Positions 49,218-60,845 of a DNA stretch of 64,000 nucleotides are shown here, piece by piece. Source of the stretch: Erythrobacter sanguineus (lineage in GTDB: Bacteria; Pseudomonadota; Alphaproteobacteria; Sphingomonadales; Sphingomonadaceae); the NCBI GenBank assembly GCA_945878845.1, contig CAMCUB010000012.1, positions 1-64,000 of the forward strand. The letters run 5' to 3'. The notes beneath the pieces were generated by a model. It had not been told where the DNA came from and made no database searches. It saw only the letters and a program-made list of their open reading frames with translations. Numbering within the stretch: the stretch's first letter is position 1; the number at the start of each line of letters is the position of its first letter. The position numbers and the translations under genes were made by a program.

Positions 49218-50212
49218 AGCCGCCCCCGCCGCATCTGCACCAGCAGCCAGCCGAAGAACGGCGCTCCGATCAGCGAAAGCGCGATGCCGAGGCGCAGCTC
49301 GGTCACCAGCGGCAAGACGCGAACAATGCTGTCCGCCGCCAGCACCAGACAGGCCCCCGCGAGCGCGCTCGGGAGGATCAGGCTCGACGGGAGCCGGTCG
49401 GTCAGCGGGCGCACCAGATGGGGCACGACGAGGCCGACAAAGCCGATGATCCCGGCCACCGCCACCCCAGCGCCGACCGTCAGGCCGATGCCCACCACCA
49501 GCAGCGCGAGCAGTCGCCGCGGCTCGACCCCGAGCGAGCGCGCCGCCGTCTCGCCCAGCGTCAGCGCGTCGAGGCTCTTGGCCGCCAGCGCCAGCACGCC
49601 GATCCCGGCGAGCGTCAGCGGCGCGGCGATCCACACTTCGCGCCACGACCGGTCGGTCAGCGCGCCGTTGAGCCACAGCACGATCTCGCTGAGGGCAAAG
49701 GGATTGGGCGCAAGCGTGATGGCGAGCGCCGTCAAAGCGCCCGCGAGGCTCGCCAACATCAGCCCGGCGAGGGTGAACAGCGCGATCCCTCCGCCTGCGC
49801 CCTCTGCCCCGTCCGAGGCGGTGCGCCCCGCGATCAGCGCCAGCGCGGCCATGCCGAGCGCCGCTCCGCCGAGCGCCATCACCGGCAGGCTCCACGCCGC
49901 GAGCATCGGGGGGAGCAGCGGCGCGAGCCAGAAACTCGCCACCGCGCCCAAGGCCGCCATCGGGGCGATGCCGAACAGGCCCGGGTCGGCGAGCGGGTTC
50001 CTCAGATAGCCCTGCATCGCCGCGCCCCCTGCCCCCAGCCCTGCCCCGATCACCACCGCCAGCACCGCACGCGGCAGGCGCAGTTCGGCGAGGATCAGCA
50101 AGGTGTTGCCCGGACCGAAATCCTCGGGCGCAATCCATACCCGTCCGGCCAGCAGCGAAAGCGGGAACAGCACCGCCAGCAGAGCGGCGAAGACGAGGCT
50201 CGCGCGCGTCAT
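49214..50212 (-). CDS. FecCD/BtuC-family permease
   Basis: 332 aa with about ten helices. The family hallmarks are LRLPRAVLAVVIGAGLGAGGAAMQGYLRNPLADPGLFGI near the N-terminus and GIIGFVGLVVPHLVRPLTDR, the cytosolic contact with the ATPase. Starts at ATG 50212, overlapping the substrate-binding gene stop by four bases; the longer frame to 50284 is not used. Confidence 0.93.
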   Translation of the reverse strand: MTRASLVFAALLAVLFPLSLLAGRVWIAPEDFGPGNTLLILAELRLPRAVLAVVIGAGLGAGGAAMQGYLRNPLADPGLFGIAPMAALGAVASFWLAPLLPPMLAAWSLPVMALGGAALGMAALALIAGRTASDGAEGAGGGIALFTLAGLMLASLAGALTALAITLAPNPFALSEIVLWLNGALTDRSWREVWIAAPLTLAGIGVLALAAKSLDALTLGETAARSLGVEPRRLLALLVVGIGLTVGAGVAVAGIIGFVGLVVPHLVRPLTDRLPSSLILPSALAGACLVLAADSIVRVLPLVTELRLGIALSLIGAPFFGWLLVQMRRGRL

Positions 50213-51081
50213 GGCCGCGCCTCCACCCGGGCGCGGATTTCGGCGAGGCGGGCGCGGGCGCGCAGGATGGTCGGCCCGCCGCAATAGATCAGCGATGGAT
50301 CGAAGGGCGCGACCACCATGCTCTTGTAGGTGTGCTGCACCAGCGGATGGCGCTGCCCCGCCGCATCGCCCGCCACCAGCAGCAGCCCCGGTGGATCGGC
50401 GAGCACGTTCTCGAGGCTAACCCGGTCGGCTTGTTTGAGACCGCGGCGCGCGGCGTCACTCGCAAAGCCCTGTTCGCGCAAGAGTTCAGCGATCAGCGTC
50501 TGCTCGCCCGCGACGATCTCGCCCGGCTGCCACAGCAGCGCGTCAAGGGGCTCGCCGTGCGGAGGCTGGGGAGCGGCTATGCGCGCGGCGAGCGCTTCGC
50601 CCGCGTCCCCGCGCCCCGCCAGCGCCGCGACCGCGCGCACCTGATCGGCGCTCTCGGCGATGCTGGTCGGGCTGCCGAAGGTTTCCACCCTCAGCCCCGC
50701 GCGCTCGAGCGCAGAGCGGGTCGGCTGGGGGAGGAAGATCGAGGCGAGCACCAGATCGGGCCGCGCGGCGATCACCTCCTCGGCCGTCCCGCCGGTGACG
50801 CCGTAGCGCGCAGCGGTGGCAGCCGGGATCGAACTCGACGCCGCGTCGCGCGAATAGTGCGACAGCGCCAGCACCTGGCTCGGCGGCGCGACCTCGACCA
50901 GAATGGCATCAAGGCAGGGATTGAGGCTGACGATTGTCGGATGCGCGGGGGTGGGATGCGCGGTGTCCTTCAAAGGCACCGGAGCGGCGGGCGCACAGGC
51001 GGCCAGCGCAAGCGCCAGCCCTGCCAGCAGCGCCCCGCCGCATCGGCCCCTCGGCCCCATATTTATGCGATCCCGCGCCAT
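50209..51081 (-). CDS. periplasmic B12/iron-type substrate-binding lipoprotein
   Basis: 290 aa from ATG 51081; ATG 51060 is also possible. Signal with lipobox LALALAAC marks a lipoprotein. The fold is that of the helical-backbone metal receptor group (BtuF/FhuD): TIVSLNPCLDAILVEV, AARPDLVLASIF and LWQPGEIVAGEQTLIAELL. Absence of a TonB receptor gene nearby leaves the ligand open. No cobalamin riboswitch or Fur box was recognised in the 138 bases upstream. Confidence 0.85.
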   Translation of the reverse strand: MARDRINMGPRGRCGGALLAGLALALAACAPAAPVPLKDTAHPTPAHPTIVSLNPCLDAILVEVAPPSQVLALSHYSRDAASSSIPAATAARYGVTGGTAEEVIAARPDLVLASIFLPQPTRSALERAGLRVETFGSPTSIAESADQVRAVAALAGRGDAGEALAARIAAPQPPHGEPLDALLWQPGEIVAGEQTLIAELLREQGFASDAARRGLKQADRVSLENVLADPPGLLLVAGDAAGQRHPLVQHTYKSMVVAPFDPSLIYCGGPTILRARARLAEIRARVEARP

Positions 51082-51219
51082 ATCCCGTGGGGCATGGCGA
51101 TAGGGCTGCAAGCCAGAGCGCGCAACGGCTTAACCTGCTCGCACCGGGTGTCCGGAAACGGGACGCAGGGGTGCGGCGGCCTCGCCCCGGCGCACACCCG
51201 CGCGTAAGCGGAGCCGACC

Positions 51220-52371
51220 ATGTCCCGTCAGCGCACATTCTTTGTCGATACCTCGGGCAACGTCGCCCCCCGCGCCCGCCGGCGCTGGGCGCTGCCGCGC
51301 ATCGGCCGGTTCTCCAAGACCGCGCGCAAGCGGATCGCGGTGCTGCTCGCCGCGATCACCGTGCCCGCGATGGCTGCCACGGGCAATGTCGGCCAGCTCC
51401 CCGGCCCCGCGGCCGAGAGCACCGCCGCGCTCGCCACCCGCAAGGCTGCCGAGGCCGCGCTGCCGTTCGAGCGCCCCGGCATGAGCTTCCCGGGCTCGGC
51501 TTATTATTACATGGCAGACCCTGCGGGCACCGCGCTGGTCGCGCTGCCGAACGATGATCCGCTTGGCAATGGCGCCGAAAGTGGGCGCGAGCTCGGCGCA
51601 CTGATCGATGTCGGCGCGGCGGCCAAGCCGTTCTATATGCCCGCCGCCGGTATCTCGCATCTGCGCGCCTCGGAATGCCTTGCGCAGGCCGTGTGGTACG
51701 AGGCCGCGAGCGAGAGCGAGGCCGGGCAGCGTGCGGTCGCACAGGTAGTCTTGAACCGCGTCGCCCACCCGAGCTGGCCCAATTCGGTCTGCGGCGTGGT
51801 CTATCAGGGCTCGGAGCGCTCGACCGGCTGCCAGTTCACCTTCACCTGCGACGGCAGCCTGGCGCGGCGGCCTTCGGGCATGAGCTGGGCGCGGGCGCAG
51901 CGCATCGCCGACGAGGCATTGAGCGGCAGTGTCTATGCCCCCGTGGGCCTCGCGACGCATTACCACACGCTCTGGGTCAACCCTTACTGGGCTTCGAGCC
52001 TCGACCATATCGGCACGATCGGCGCGCACCGCTTCTACCGCACCCGCGGGGCGAGCGGCTCGGCGGCGGCGTTCCGGGGCGGTTATGCCGGGTTCGAGCC
52101 GGTGGTGAGCGGGCGCACCACGCCGCTGCCTGCGGGCGCGGCCCCGGTCGTGCCGGCGGGGCCGGTTGCGGCAAGCGCTCCGGGGCTTCCGGCGATCGGC
52201 TACGACGCCGCCCCCGTGCCGCCGCGCAAGCAGGGCACTGCCGGAGCAGCGGGAGGAGCCCCTGTGGCCCCGAGCGGGCCGGTCACGGGCACCGGCTCGG
52301 TCAAGCCCGAATATGCCCGCGCCGGGCAGTGGAAGGCCCAGCCCGGGCCCGGCACCGCGCCTGCCAACTAG
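51220..52371 (+). CDS. cell wall hydrolase of the SleB/CwlJ family
   Basis: 383 aa. N-terminal hydrophobic segment (IAVLLAAITVPAMAATG) after a basic leader exports the protein. The hydrolase domain lies at residues ~145-275, with ECLAQAVWYEAASESEAGQRAVAQVVLNRV holding the paired catalytic Glu region and CGVVYQGSERSTGCQFTFTCDG a likely disulfide loop. The C-terminal ~100 residues are Pro/Ala/Gly-rich, presumably a cell-wall-spanning tail. Cuts peptidoglycan; the bond is not certain. Divergent from the binding-protein gene. Confidence 0.88.
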   Translation: MSRQRTFFVDTSGNVAPRARRRWALPRIGRFSKTARKRIAVLLAAITVPAMAATGNVGQLPGPAAESTAALATRKAAEAALPFERPGMSFPGSAYYYMADPAGTALVALPNDDPLGNGAESGRELGALIDVGAAAKPFYMPAAGISHLRASECLAQAVWYEAASESEAGQRAVAQVVLNRVAHPSWPNSVCGVVYQGSERSTGCQFTFTCDGSLARRPSGMSWARAQRIADEALSGSVYAPVGLATHYHTLWVNPYWASSLDHIGTIGAHRFYRTRGASGSAAAFRGGYAGFEPVVSGRTTPLPAGAAPVVPAGPVAASAPGLPAIGYDAAPVPPRKQGTAGAAGGAPVAPSGPVTGTGSVKPEYARAGQWKAQPGPGTAPAN

Positions 52372-52504
52372 GCCTCTGGCAAAACAAGGTTAAACCTGCC
52401 GAAACCCTGTTGTCACACCAAGCCTTAGCGGCCGCGCGCTAGGGGATTGTGACCCGTCCGCGCAGTTTTCTTGCGCAGTCCAACAAGCAGGAAACCACCG
52501 CCCG

Positions 52505-52846
52505 ATGTCCGTCCGCTTCGCCTCCGCCAATCACCCTGTGCGTCGTCTCGGTTGGCGCGCTGCGGGCCGCGGGCTGATTGCGCCGGTGCTGGCGCGGGCG
52601 GCGAACGACAACCGGCGTGACGTCGGCGCGGCGGCTCCGGACGCGGGCGGCTTCGACCCGCTGCTCACCGATGCGCTGCGGCATTTCGCGGTGCACGGGC
52701 TGGCCGCGGCTGAAGTCGCGGTCGATCTGGCCGCCGAGGCGCGGACACGCGGCGATGCGAATGGACAAGACCATTGGCTCGCGATCACGCAGATGTTCGA
52801 CCGCCGGCTGGCGGCGCGCGCCGTGCGGGTGCTCGAACCGGCCTGA
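52505..52846 (+). CDS. small hypothetical protein
   Basis: 113 aa, cytosolic, with an Arg-rich start and RAANDNRRDVG in the middle. The second half (LLTDALRHFAVHGLAAAEVAVDLAAEARTRGD) looks helical. Start ATG is the first in frame. No family recognised beyond similar hypothetical proteins expected in related genera. It stands alone between the hydrolase and mdh genes. Confidence 0.6.
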   Translation: MSVRFASANHPVRRLGWRAAGRGLIAPVLARAANDNRRDVGAAAPDAGGFDPLLTDALRHFAVHGLAAAEVAVDLAAEARTRGDANGQDHWLAITQMFDRRLAARAVRVLEPA

Positions 52847-53022
52847 GATCTGGCGGGCCTTTCGCGGGGCCCTTCCCTTACGGCAGCTATGCTACGGCGT
52901 TTCCCATAAGGGCTGACCCCAGGGTATTATTGCAATTGCGAACTGTTTGCAAAGATTGTTGCCCTATCCGACTTTTTGACCATTGCATTCCCCTTTTCAG
53001 CCGCCTACCGACCCCCATGTAA

Positions 53023-54284
<1,262 letters not shown>

Positions 54285-55175
54285 ATGTCCATCCTCGTAA
54301 ACAAAGACACCAAGGTCATCACCCAAGGCATGACCGGCAACACCGGCACCTTCCACACCCAGGCCGCGCTCGATTACGGGACGCAGATGGTTGGCGGCGT
54401 GACCCCCGGCAAGGGCGGAACCACCCATATCGGCCTGCCGCAGTTCAACACCGTGCGCGAGGCCAAGGCTGCGACCGGCGCGACTGCCTCGTGCATCTAC
54501 GTCCCGCCGCCGTTCGCCGCTGACGCAATCTGCGAGGCGATCGATGCCGAGATCGAGCTGATCATCTGCATCACCGAAGGCATCCCGGTGCTCGATATGG
54601 TCCGCGCCAAGCGCGCGCTCGCCGGTTCCAAGTCGCGCCTCATCGGCCCCAACTGCCCCGGCGTGCTGACCCCGAACGAATGCAAGATCGGCATCATGCC
54701 GGCCAACATCTTCAAGAAGGGCTCGGTCGGCATCGTCTCGCGCTCGGGCACGCTCACCTATGAAGCCGTGCACCAGACCACCATGGCGGGCCTCGGCCAG
54801 ACCACCGCGGTCGGCATTGGCGGCGATCCGGTCAACGGCACCAACTTCATCGACGTGCTCGACCTGTTCCTCGACGATCCCGAGACCGAGTCGATCATCA
54901 TGATCGGCGAAATCGGCGGCTCGGCTGAAGAAGAAGCCGCCGCCTTCATCAAGGCCGAACGCGCCAAGGGCCGCGCCAAGCCGATGGTCGGCTTCATCGC
55001 CGGGCGCACCGCCCCTCCGGGCCGCCGCATGGGCCACGCTGGCGCGATCGTCAGCGGTGGTCAGGGCGGCGCGGAAGACAAGATCGCGGCGATGGAAGAT
55101 GCGGGCATCCGCGTCTCGCCCTCGCCCTCGCTGCTGGGTGAAACCCTTGCCGCGATGCTGAAAGAAAACGCCTGA
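54285..55175 (+). CDS. sucD: succinate--CoA ligase subunit alpha
   Basis: 296 aa. Motifs: [19 protein letters not shown] for Co[24 protein letters not shown] and the phospho-histidine in [13 protein letters not shown]. Together with the beta subunit it makes GTP/ATP from succinyl-CoA. The beta subunit gene sucC is not in the window. The gene starts immediately at the end of the preceding small ORF (TAA then ATG). Confidence 0.96.
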   Translation: MSILVNKDTKVITQGMTGNTGTFHTQAALDYGTQMVGGVTPGKGGTTHIGLPQFNTVREAKAATGATASCIYVPPPFAADAICEAIDAEIELIICITEGIPVLDMVRAKRALAGSKSRLIGPNCPGVLTPNECKIGIMPANIFKKGSVGIVSRSGTLTYEAVHQTTMAGLGQTTAVGIGGDPVNGTNFIDVLDLFLDDPETESIIMIGEIGGSAEEEAAAFIKAERAKGRAKPMVGFIAGRTAPPGRRMGHAGAIVSGGQGGAEDKIAAMEDAGIRVSPSPSLLGETLAAMLKENA

Positions 55176-55189
55176 GTTAGCGACTACCG

Positions 55190-55216
55190 GTCCCCCGCGT
55201 GCCTTAGGCGGGGGAC
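55190..55216 (+). terminator. intercistronic hairpin between sucD and sucA
   Basis: Perfect 9-base stem GTCCCCCGC/GCGGGGGAC with a nine-base loop, 14 bases after the sucD stop. No T tail, so it may attenuate or stabilise the transcript rather than end it. Confidence 0.45.
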
Positions 55217-55245
55217 TACCCTTCCTCCTCCCCAGGAGTCCCATC

Positions 55246-58041
55246 ATGGGCAACGAACCGCAGAACTTCATCCCCGCCTTCACCGATCAGGAAGGCCCGC
55301 AGCCCGGCCCCTCGTGGGCGAAGCGCGGCTGGCTCGACACGCTCGCGGACAGCGGCGCGGACCTTACCGCGGCGATGGACCCGACCGAGATGAAGCTCGC
55401 GGTCAAGGCTGCGGCCAAGGACGCCGGCAAGGCGACCGATCCGCAGGCGGTCGAGAAGGCCGCCAAGCTCTCGATCGCAGCGATGACGCTGGTGCGCCTC
55501 TACCGCGTGCGCGGGCACATGGCCGCCCAGCTCGATCCGCTCGGCCTTGTCGATCGCACCGGCCCGGCTGACCTCACGCTCGAATGGCACGGCCTTGCGG
55601 GCAAGGAGAACGAGGACGTCTATGTCGGCGGCGTGCTCGGCATGGAGTGGACCACGGTCGGCAAGCTCCACCAGCGCCTGCGCGAAGTGTACTGCGGCAA
55701 GGTCGGCCTCGAATACATGCACATCGCCGACACCGAGGAGCGCCGCTTCCTCCAGGAGAAGTTCGAAAAGCCCGGCGAGACGATCCAGTTCACGCCCGAA
55801 GGCAAGAAGGCGATCCTCGCCGCGGTGCTGCGCGGGGAAGGCTACGAGGAATTCCTCGCCAAGAAGTATGTCGGCACCAAGCGCTTCGGGCTTGATGGCG
55901 GCGAATCCATGATCCCGGCGCTGGAAGCCGTGATCAAGCACGGCGGCAGCGCGGGCGTGCGCGAGATCATCTACGGCATGGCCCACCGCGGGCGCCTCAA
56001 CGTGCTCGCCAACGTGATGGCCAAGCCCTACCGCGTGATCTTCCACGAATTCTCGGGCGGCTCGGCCAACCCCGATGATGTCGGCGGATCGGGCGATGTG
56101 AAGTATCACTTGGGCACCTCCACCGACCGTGAGTTCGACGGGATTTCGGTGCACATGAGCCTCGTGCCCAACCCCTCGCACCTCGAGACGGTTAACCCTG
56201 TGGTGCTCGGCAAGGCGCGCGCGCAGCAGGCGATCCGCGACGATCTGGCGAAGCGCGAGCAGGTGCTCCCCGTGCTGATCCACGGCGATGCCGCCTTTGC
56301 CGGGCAAGGCGTGGTGTGGGAGAGCCTCTCGCTCTCGGGCGTGCCGGGCTACGATACCGGCGGCTGCGTCCACTTCATCATCAACAACCAGATCGGTTTT
56401 ACGACGTCGCCCAAGTTTGCAAGGTCATCGCCTTACCCCAGCGACGTGGCCAAGGGCGTCATGGCGCCGATCCTGCACGTCAACGGCGACGATCCGGAAG
56501 CGGTGACCTTCGCCTGCAAGCTCGCGGTCGAATACCGCCAGACCTTCCACCGCGACGTCGTGATCGACATGTGGTGCTACCGCCGCTTCGGCCACAACGA
56601 GGGTGACGAGCCCAAGTTCACCCAGCCGGTGATGTACGACAAAATCCGCGCCCACCCCAAGGTTTCGGTCTCCTACGAGGCGCGGCTGGTGCGCGAAGGC
56701 GTGGTCGAACCCGGCACACGCGAACGGATCGCAGGTGAATTCACCACGCTGCTCGAAGCGGAGTTCGAGGCGGGCAAGAGCTACAAGGCCAACGAAGCCG
56801 ACTGGTTCGGCGGCCGCTGGAGCGGGCTCAACAAGCCTGCCGACCCGGAAACCGCGCGCCGCTCGGTCGAAACCGCGATCGAGCCCAAGACCTTTGATGC
56901 GCTGGGCCGCGTGCTCACCGAAGTCCCCGCCGATCTCGAAGTCCACAAGACCCTCGACCGCGTGCTCGCCGCCAAGCGCGAGATGTTCAGCACGGGCGAA
57001 GGCTTCGACTGGGCGACCGCCGAAGCGCTGGCTTTCGGCAGCCTCGTGATGGAAGGCTACGGGGTGCGGCTTTCGGGTCAAGACTCGGGGCGCGGCACCT
57101 TCTCGCAGCGCCATGCGGTGTGGGTCGACCAGAAGTCCGAACGCAAATATGTGCCGCTCAGCACCCTGCCGCATGGCAAGTTCGAGGTGCACGATTCCAC
57201 GCTGTCGGAATACGGCGTGCTCGGCTTCGAATATGGCTTCGCGATGGCCGATCCCAAGAGCCTCGTGCTGTGGGAGGCCCAGTTCGGTGACTTCGCCAAC
57301 GGTGCGCAAATCATGATCGACCAGTACATCGCGAGCGGCGAGAGCAAGTGGCTGCGCGCCAACGGCCTCGTGATGCTGCTGCCGCATGGCTATGAGGGCC
57401 AGGGGCCAGAGCACTCCTCGGCGCGGCTCGAACGCTTCCTGCAGCTGTGCGCCGACGACAACATGTGCGTATGCAACATCACCACCCCGGCCAACTACTT
57501 CCACGTGCTGCGCCGCCAGATGCTTCGGAGCTTCCGCAAGCCGCTCGTCATCATGAGCCCCAAGTCGCTGCTGCGTCACCCGATGGCGAAATCGGCGCGC
57601 GATTCCTTCCTCGGCGAGCGGCAGTTCCGGCGCATCCTCTCCGATCCCACGGATATCCCGGACGACAAGGTGCGGCGTCTGGTGCTGTGCTCGGGCAAGG
57701 TCGCCTATGACCTGATCGAGGCGCGCAATGCTGCGGGCCTTGATGACGTGTCGATCGTCCGCATCGAGCAGCTCTTCCCCTTCCCCGGCGATCCGCTGGC
57801 GCTGCGGCTCGGCCGCATGACGAACCTCGAGCAGGTCGTCTGGTGCCAGGAGGAGCCGCGCAACAACGGCGCGTGGTCCTTCGCGGGCGAGCGGATCGAG
57901 GAATCGCTCGCCAAGGCCGGGCACACCGGCATGCGGCCGAGCTACGCCGGGCGCGACGCCGCCGCCTCGCCCGCAACCGGCCTCGCCAGCCGCCACAAGG
58001 CCCAGCAGGAGGCGCTCGTCGCCGCCGCGCTGGGGCTCTGA
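55246..58041 (+). CDS. sucA: 2-oxoglutarate dehydrogenase E1 component
   Basis: 931 aa, thiamine-diphosphate decarboxylase, normal length. Segments: MTLVRLYRVRGHMAAQLDPLG, GGESMIPALEAVIKHG, MAHRGRLNVLANVM, HGDAAFAGQGVVWE and the ThDP-binding NNQIGFTTSP. The C-terminal half has GQDSGRGTFSQRHAVW and LPHGYEGQGPEHSSARLERFLQL. Ribosome site GGAG eight bases before ATG 55246. With sucB and lpdA it makes the multienzyme complex. Confidence 0.97.
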   Translation: MGNEPQNFIPAFTDQEGPQPGPSWAKRGWLDTLADSGADLTAAMDPTEMKLAVKAAAKDAGKATDPQAVEKAAKLSIAAMTLVRLYRVRGHMAAQLDPLGLVDRTGPADLTLEWHGLAGKENEDVYVGGVLGMEWTTVGKLHQRLREVYCGKVGLEYMHIADTEERRFLQEKFEKPGETIQFTPEGKKAILAAVLRGEGYEEFLAKKYVGTKRFGLDGGESMIPALEAVIKHGGSAGVREIIYGMAHRGRLNVLANVMAKPYRVIFHEFSGGSANPDDVGGSGDVKYHLGTSTDREFDGISVHMSLVPNPSHLETVNPVVLGKARAQQAIRDDLAKREQVLPVLIHGDAAFAGQGVVWESLSLSGVPGYDTGGCVHFIINNQIGFTTSPKFARSSPYPSDVAKGVMAPILHVNGDDPEAVTFACKLAVEYRQTFHRDVVIDMWCYRRFGHNEGDEPKFTQPVMYDKIRAHPKVSVSYEARLVREGVVEPGTRERIAGEFTTLLEAEFEAGKSYKANEADWFGGRWSGLNKPADPETARRSVETAIEPKTFDALGRVLTEVPADLEVHKTLDRVLAAKREMFSTGEGFDWATAEALAFGSLVMEGYGVRLSGQDSGRGTFSQRHAVWVDQKSERKYVPLSTLPHGKFEVHDSTLSEYGVLGFEYGFAMADPKSLVLWEAQFGDFANGAQIMIDQYIASGESKWLRANGLVMLLPHGYEGQGPEHSSARLERFLQLCADDNMCVCNITTPANYFHVLRRQMLRSFRKPLVIMSPKSLLRHPMAKSARDSFLGERQFRRILSDPTDIPDDKVRRLVLCSGKVAYDLIEARNAAGLDDVSIVRIEQLFPFPGDPLALRLGRMTNLEQVVWCQEEPRNNGAWSFAGERIEESLAKAGHTGMRPSYAGRDAAASPATGLASRHKAQQEALVAAALGL

Positions 58042-58094
58042 CGGCCGCGCCCTTCTTCACACGAGATTGAATCAAGTTTCAGGAACCCATTAAA

Positions 58095-59324
58095 ATGGCC
58101 ACCGAAATCAAAGTCCCCGTCCTCGGCGAATCCGTCACCGAAGGCACGATTGCCGAATGGCTCAAGCAGCCCGGTGAAGCGGTCGCGGTCGACGAGCCGA
58201 TCGCCAGCCTTGAAACCGACAAGGTCGCGGTCGATGTGCCCTCGCCGGTTGCGGGCGTGATGTCGCAGCACGTGGTCGCGGTCGGCGACACCGTGGAAGT
58301 GGGCGCGGTGATCGCGATCATCGAGGACGGCGCGAGTGCGCCTGCGCCGGCGCCCGCTGCGGCCGCCGCGAAGGCTGACCCCGCCCCCGCCCCGGCTGCC
58401 TCCGAAGAGCTGCTCACCCCCGCCCAGACCATGTCGCCTGCGGTGCGCCGCGCGGTGCTGGAGCACGGCGTCGATCCCTCGACCATCAAGGGCACCGGCA
58501 AGGACGGCCGCCTGACCAAGGAAGACGTGCTCGCCGCCGCCGAAGCCCGCGCCAAGGGCCCCGCACCAGCCCCCGCGGCCGCACCCGCCGCTGCCCCCGC
58601 TGCTCCGGTCGCCACCGGAGGCGCGCGCGGCACCGAGCGCGTCAAGATGACCCGCATGCGCCAGACCATCGCCAAGCGCCTCAAGGCCGCGCAGGAAAAT
58701 GCGGCGATGCTCACCACCTTCAACGACGTCGACATGAGCGCCGTCATCGAAGCGCGCGACAAGTACAAGGACCTGTTCGCCAAGAAGCATGACATTCGCC
58801 TCGGCTTCATGGGCTTCTTCGCCAAGGCCGCCTGCCTCGCGCTGAAGGACGTGCCGAGCGTCAACGCCTATATCGACGGCGACGAGATCATCTATCACGA
58901 CTATGTCGACATCTCGGTCGCGGTCTCGGCCCCCAACGGCCTCGTCGTTCCCGTGATCCGCGATGCTGACAAGAAGGGCTTTGCCCGGATCGAACAGGAC
59001 ATCGCCGACTTTGGCGCGCGCGCCAAGGCGGGCACCCTGACCATGGAGGACATGACCGGCGGGACCTTCACGATCTCGAACGGCGGCGTGTTCGGCAGCC
59101 TGATGAGCACCCCGATCATCAACCCGCCGCAGAGCGCGGTGCTCGGCCTCCACCGCATCGAGGACCGCGCCGTGGTCCGCGACGGCCAGATCGTGATCCG
59201 CCCGATGATGTATATCGCCATGTCCTACGACCACCGCCTGATCGACGGTCGCGAGGCGGTGACGGCGCTCAAGATCATCAAGGAAGCGATCGAGGATCCC
59301 ACCCGGATGCTGATCGATTTGTGA
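58095..59324 (+). CDS. sucB: dihydrolipoyllysine succinyltransferase (E2)
   Basis: 409 aa. Lipoyl domain at residues 1-80 with the lipoylated Lys in [13 protein letters not shown], then an Ala/Pro-rich linker, a peripheral-subunit-binding domain ([27 protein letters not shown]), a second linker and the catalytic domain. The active-site motif [13 protein letters not shown] is complete. Only one lipoyl domain. Starts 53 bases after sucA. Confidence 0.97.
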   Translation: MATEIKVPVLGESVTEGTIAEWLKQPGEAVAVDEPIASLETDKVAVDVPSPVAGVMSQHVVAVGDTVEVGAVIAIIEDGASAPAPAPAAAAAKADPAPAPAASEELLTPAQTMSPAVRRAVLEHGVDPSTIKGTGKDGRLTKEDVLAAAEARAKGPAPAPAAAPAAAPAAPVATGGARGTERVKMTRMRQTIAKRLKAAQENAAMLTTFNDVDMSAVIEARDKYKDLFAKKHDIRLGFMGFFAKAACLALKDVPSVNAYIDGDEIIYHDYVDISVAVSAPNGLVVPVIRDADKKGFARIEQDIADFGARAKAGTLTMEDMTGGTFTISNGGVFGSLMSTPIINPPQSAVLGLHRIEDRAVVRDGQIVIRPMMYIAMSYDHRLIDGREAVTALKIIKEAIEDPTRMLIDL

Positions 59325-59338
59325 TGTCCTCCGCCCTT

Positions 59339-59419
59339 CGTCACCCCAGCGGAAGCTGGGGCCTAGGGCGGCACGCTTGACCCTTGCGGCCTGAGTTCCC
59401 AGCTTGTCCTGGGGCGACG
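59339..59419. repeat. REP-like inverted repeat pair between sucB and lpdA
   Basis: CGTCACCCCAGC...AAGCTGGG at 59339-59360 and its inverse partner at 59398-59419 agree at 18 of 22 positions. This is the CACCCCAGC/GCTGGGG style of extragenic repeat. The right arm overlaps the lpdA ribosome site (GGAG just before ATG 59429), so it could influence translation. Confidence 0.65.
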
Positions 59420-59428
59420 GAGAAAATA

Positions 59429-60835
59429 ATGGCTGACCATTCCTACGACTACGACGTCCTCATCATCGGTGCCGGCCCCGGCGGCTATGTCGCGGCGATC
59501 CGTGCGGCGCAGCTTGGGCTGAAGACGGCTTGCGTAGAATCGCGCGAGACGCTCGGCGGGACCTGCCTCAATGTCGGGTGCATTCCCTCCAAGGCGCTGC
59601 TCCACGGCTCGGAGCTGTTCGACGAGGCGCGCAATGGCCATTTCGCCACCTGGGGCATCACCGCCACGCCGACGCTCGATCTGGGCCGGATGATGGAAGA
59701 GAAGACCAAGGCCGTGGGCGAGCTCACGGGCGGGATCGAGTTCCTGTTCAAGAAGAACAAGGTGACCTGGCTCAAGGGCCATGCCGCCTTCGAGGACGCG
59801 CACACGGTCAGCGTCGCTGGCGAGAAGGTCACCGCCAAGGACATCGTGATCGCCACCGGCTCCTCGGTCATGCCGCTCCCCGGCGTGCCGGTCGACAACG
59901 CCGCCAAGCGGATCGTCGACAGCACCGGCGCGCTCGATCTTGAGGAAGTGCCCGAGCACCTCGTGGTGATCGGCGGCGGCGTGATCGGCCTTGAGCTTGG
60001 CTCGGTGTGGCGGCGCTTGGGCGCCAAGGTCACCGTGATCGAATTCCTCGACCAGCTGCTCCCCGGCATGGACGGCGAGGTGCGCAAGGAGGCGCAGAAG
60101 ATCTTCAAGAAGCAGGGCATGGCGATGATGCTCGGCCAGAAGGTGACGGCTGCGAGCGTGGACGGCAAGACCGTCACCCTCACCGTCGAACCGGCTGCGG
60201 GCGGAGAGGCGCAAACCGTCACCGCCAGCCACGTGCTCGTCGCCATCGGCCGCCGCGCCAATACCGAGGGCCTTGCGCTCGAGAAGGCGGGGCTCAGCGT
60301 CAACAACCGCGGCCAGATCGAGATCGACCACGATTTCGCCACCACCGTCCCGAACATCTGGGCGATCGGCGACGTCGTCCCCGGCCCGATGCTCGCCCAC
60401 AAGGCCGAGGATGAGGGCATCGCGGTCGCCGAGAATATCGCCGGGCTCACCGGCATCGTGAACCACGATGTGATCCCGAGCGTCGTCTACACCGCGCCGG
60501 AAATCGCAGGCGTCGGCATCAGCGAGGAACAGGCCAAGGAGCGCGGGCTTGCGGTCAAGGTCGGCAAGTTCCCGATGATGGCCAACAGCCGCGCCAAGGC
60601 CAACCGCGACACCGACGGTTTTGTGAAAGTGATCGCGGACGCCGCCACCGACCGCGTGGTCGGCGTGTGGATGATCAACAGCCTCGCCGGAACGATGATC
60701 GCACAGGCCGCGCAGGCGATGGAATTCGGCGCGACCTCGGAAGACATTGCCTACACCTGCCACGCCCACCCGACCCACGCCGAGGCCTTCAAGGAAGCGG
60801 CGATGGCGGTGACGGGCAAGCCGATTCACATGTGA
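59429..60835 (+). CDS. lpdA: dihydrolipoyl dehydrogenase (E3)
   Basis: 468 aa. FAD motif IGAGPGGYVAAIRAAQLG, redox disulfide GGTCLNVGCIPSK, second nucleotide site VVIGGGVIGLELGSV, and the C-terminal catalytic CHAHPTHAEAFKEAA. Start ATG 59429; the longer frame upstream is repeat DNA. It regenerates lipoamide for the sucAB complex. A hydrophobic protein gene follows at once. Confidence 0.97.
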   Translation: MADHSYDYDVLIIGAGPGGYVAAIRAAQLGLKTACVESRETLGGTCLNVGCIPSKALLHGSELFDEARNGHFATWGITATPTLDLGRMMEEKTKAVGELTGGIEFLFKKNKVTWLKGHAAFEDAHTVSVAGEKVTAKDIVIATGSSVMPLPGVPVDNAAKRIVDSTGALDLEEVPEHLVVIGGGVIGLELGSVWRRLGAKVTVIEFLDQLLPGMDGEVRKEAQKIFKKQGMAMMLGQKVTAASVDGKTVTLTVEPAAGGEAQTVTASHVLVAIGRRANTEGLALEKAGLSVNNRGQIEIDHDFATTVPNIWAIGDVVPGPMLAHKAEDEGIAVAENIAGLTGIVNHDVIPSVVYTAPEIAGVGISEEQAKERGLAVKVGKFPMMANSRAKANRDTDGFVKVIADAATDRVVGVWMINSLAGTMIAQAAQAMEFGATSEDIAYTCHAHPTHAEAFKEAAMAVTGKPIHM

Positions 60836-60845
60836 TTTGGCGGAG

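Noticed and set aside
51082..51219. Cobalamin riboswitch before the ABC importer
   Set aside because: The gap is only 138 bases and lacks the B12-box sequence, so the substrate could not be fixed this way.
52605..52640. GCGAACGACAAC sequence resembling a tmRNA tag start
   Set aside because: It lies in frame inside the 113-aa hypothetical gene (AANDNRR) with no tRNA-like ends nearby.
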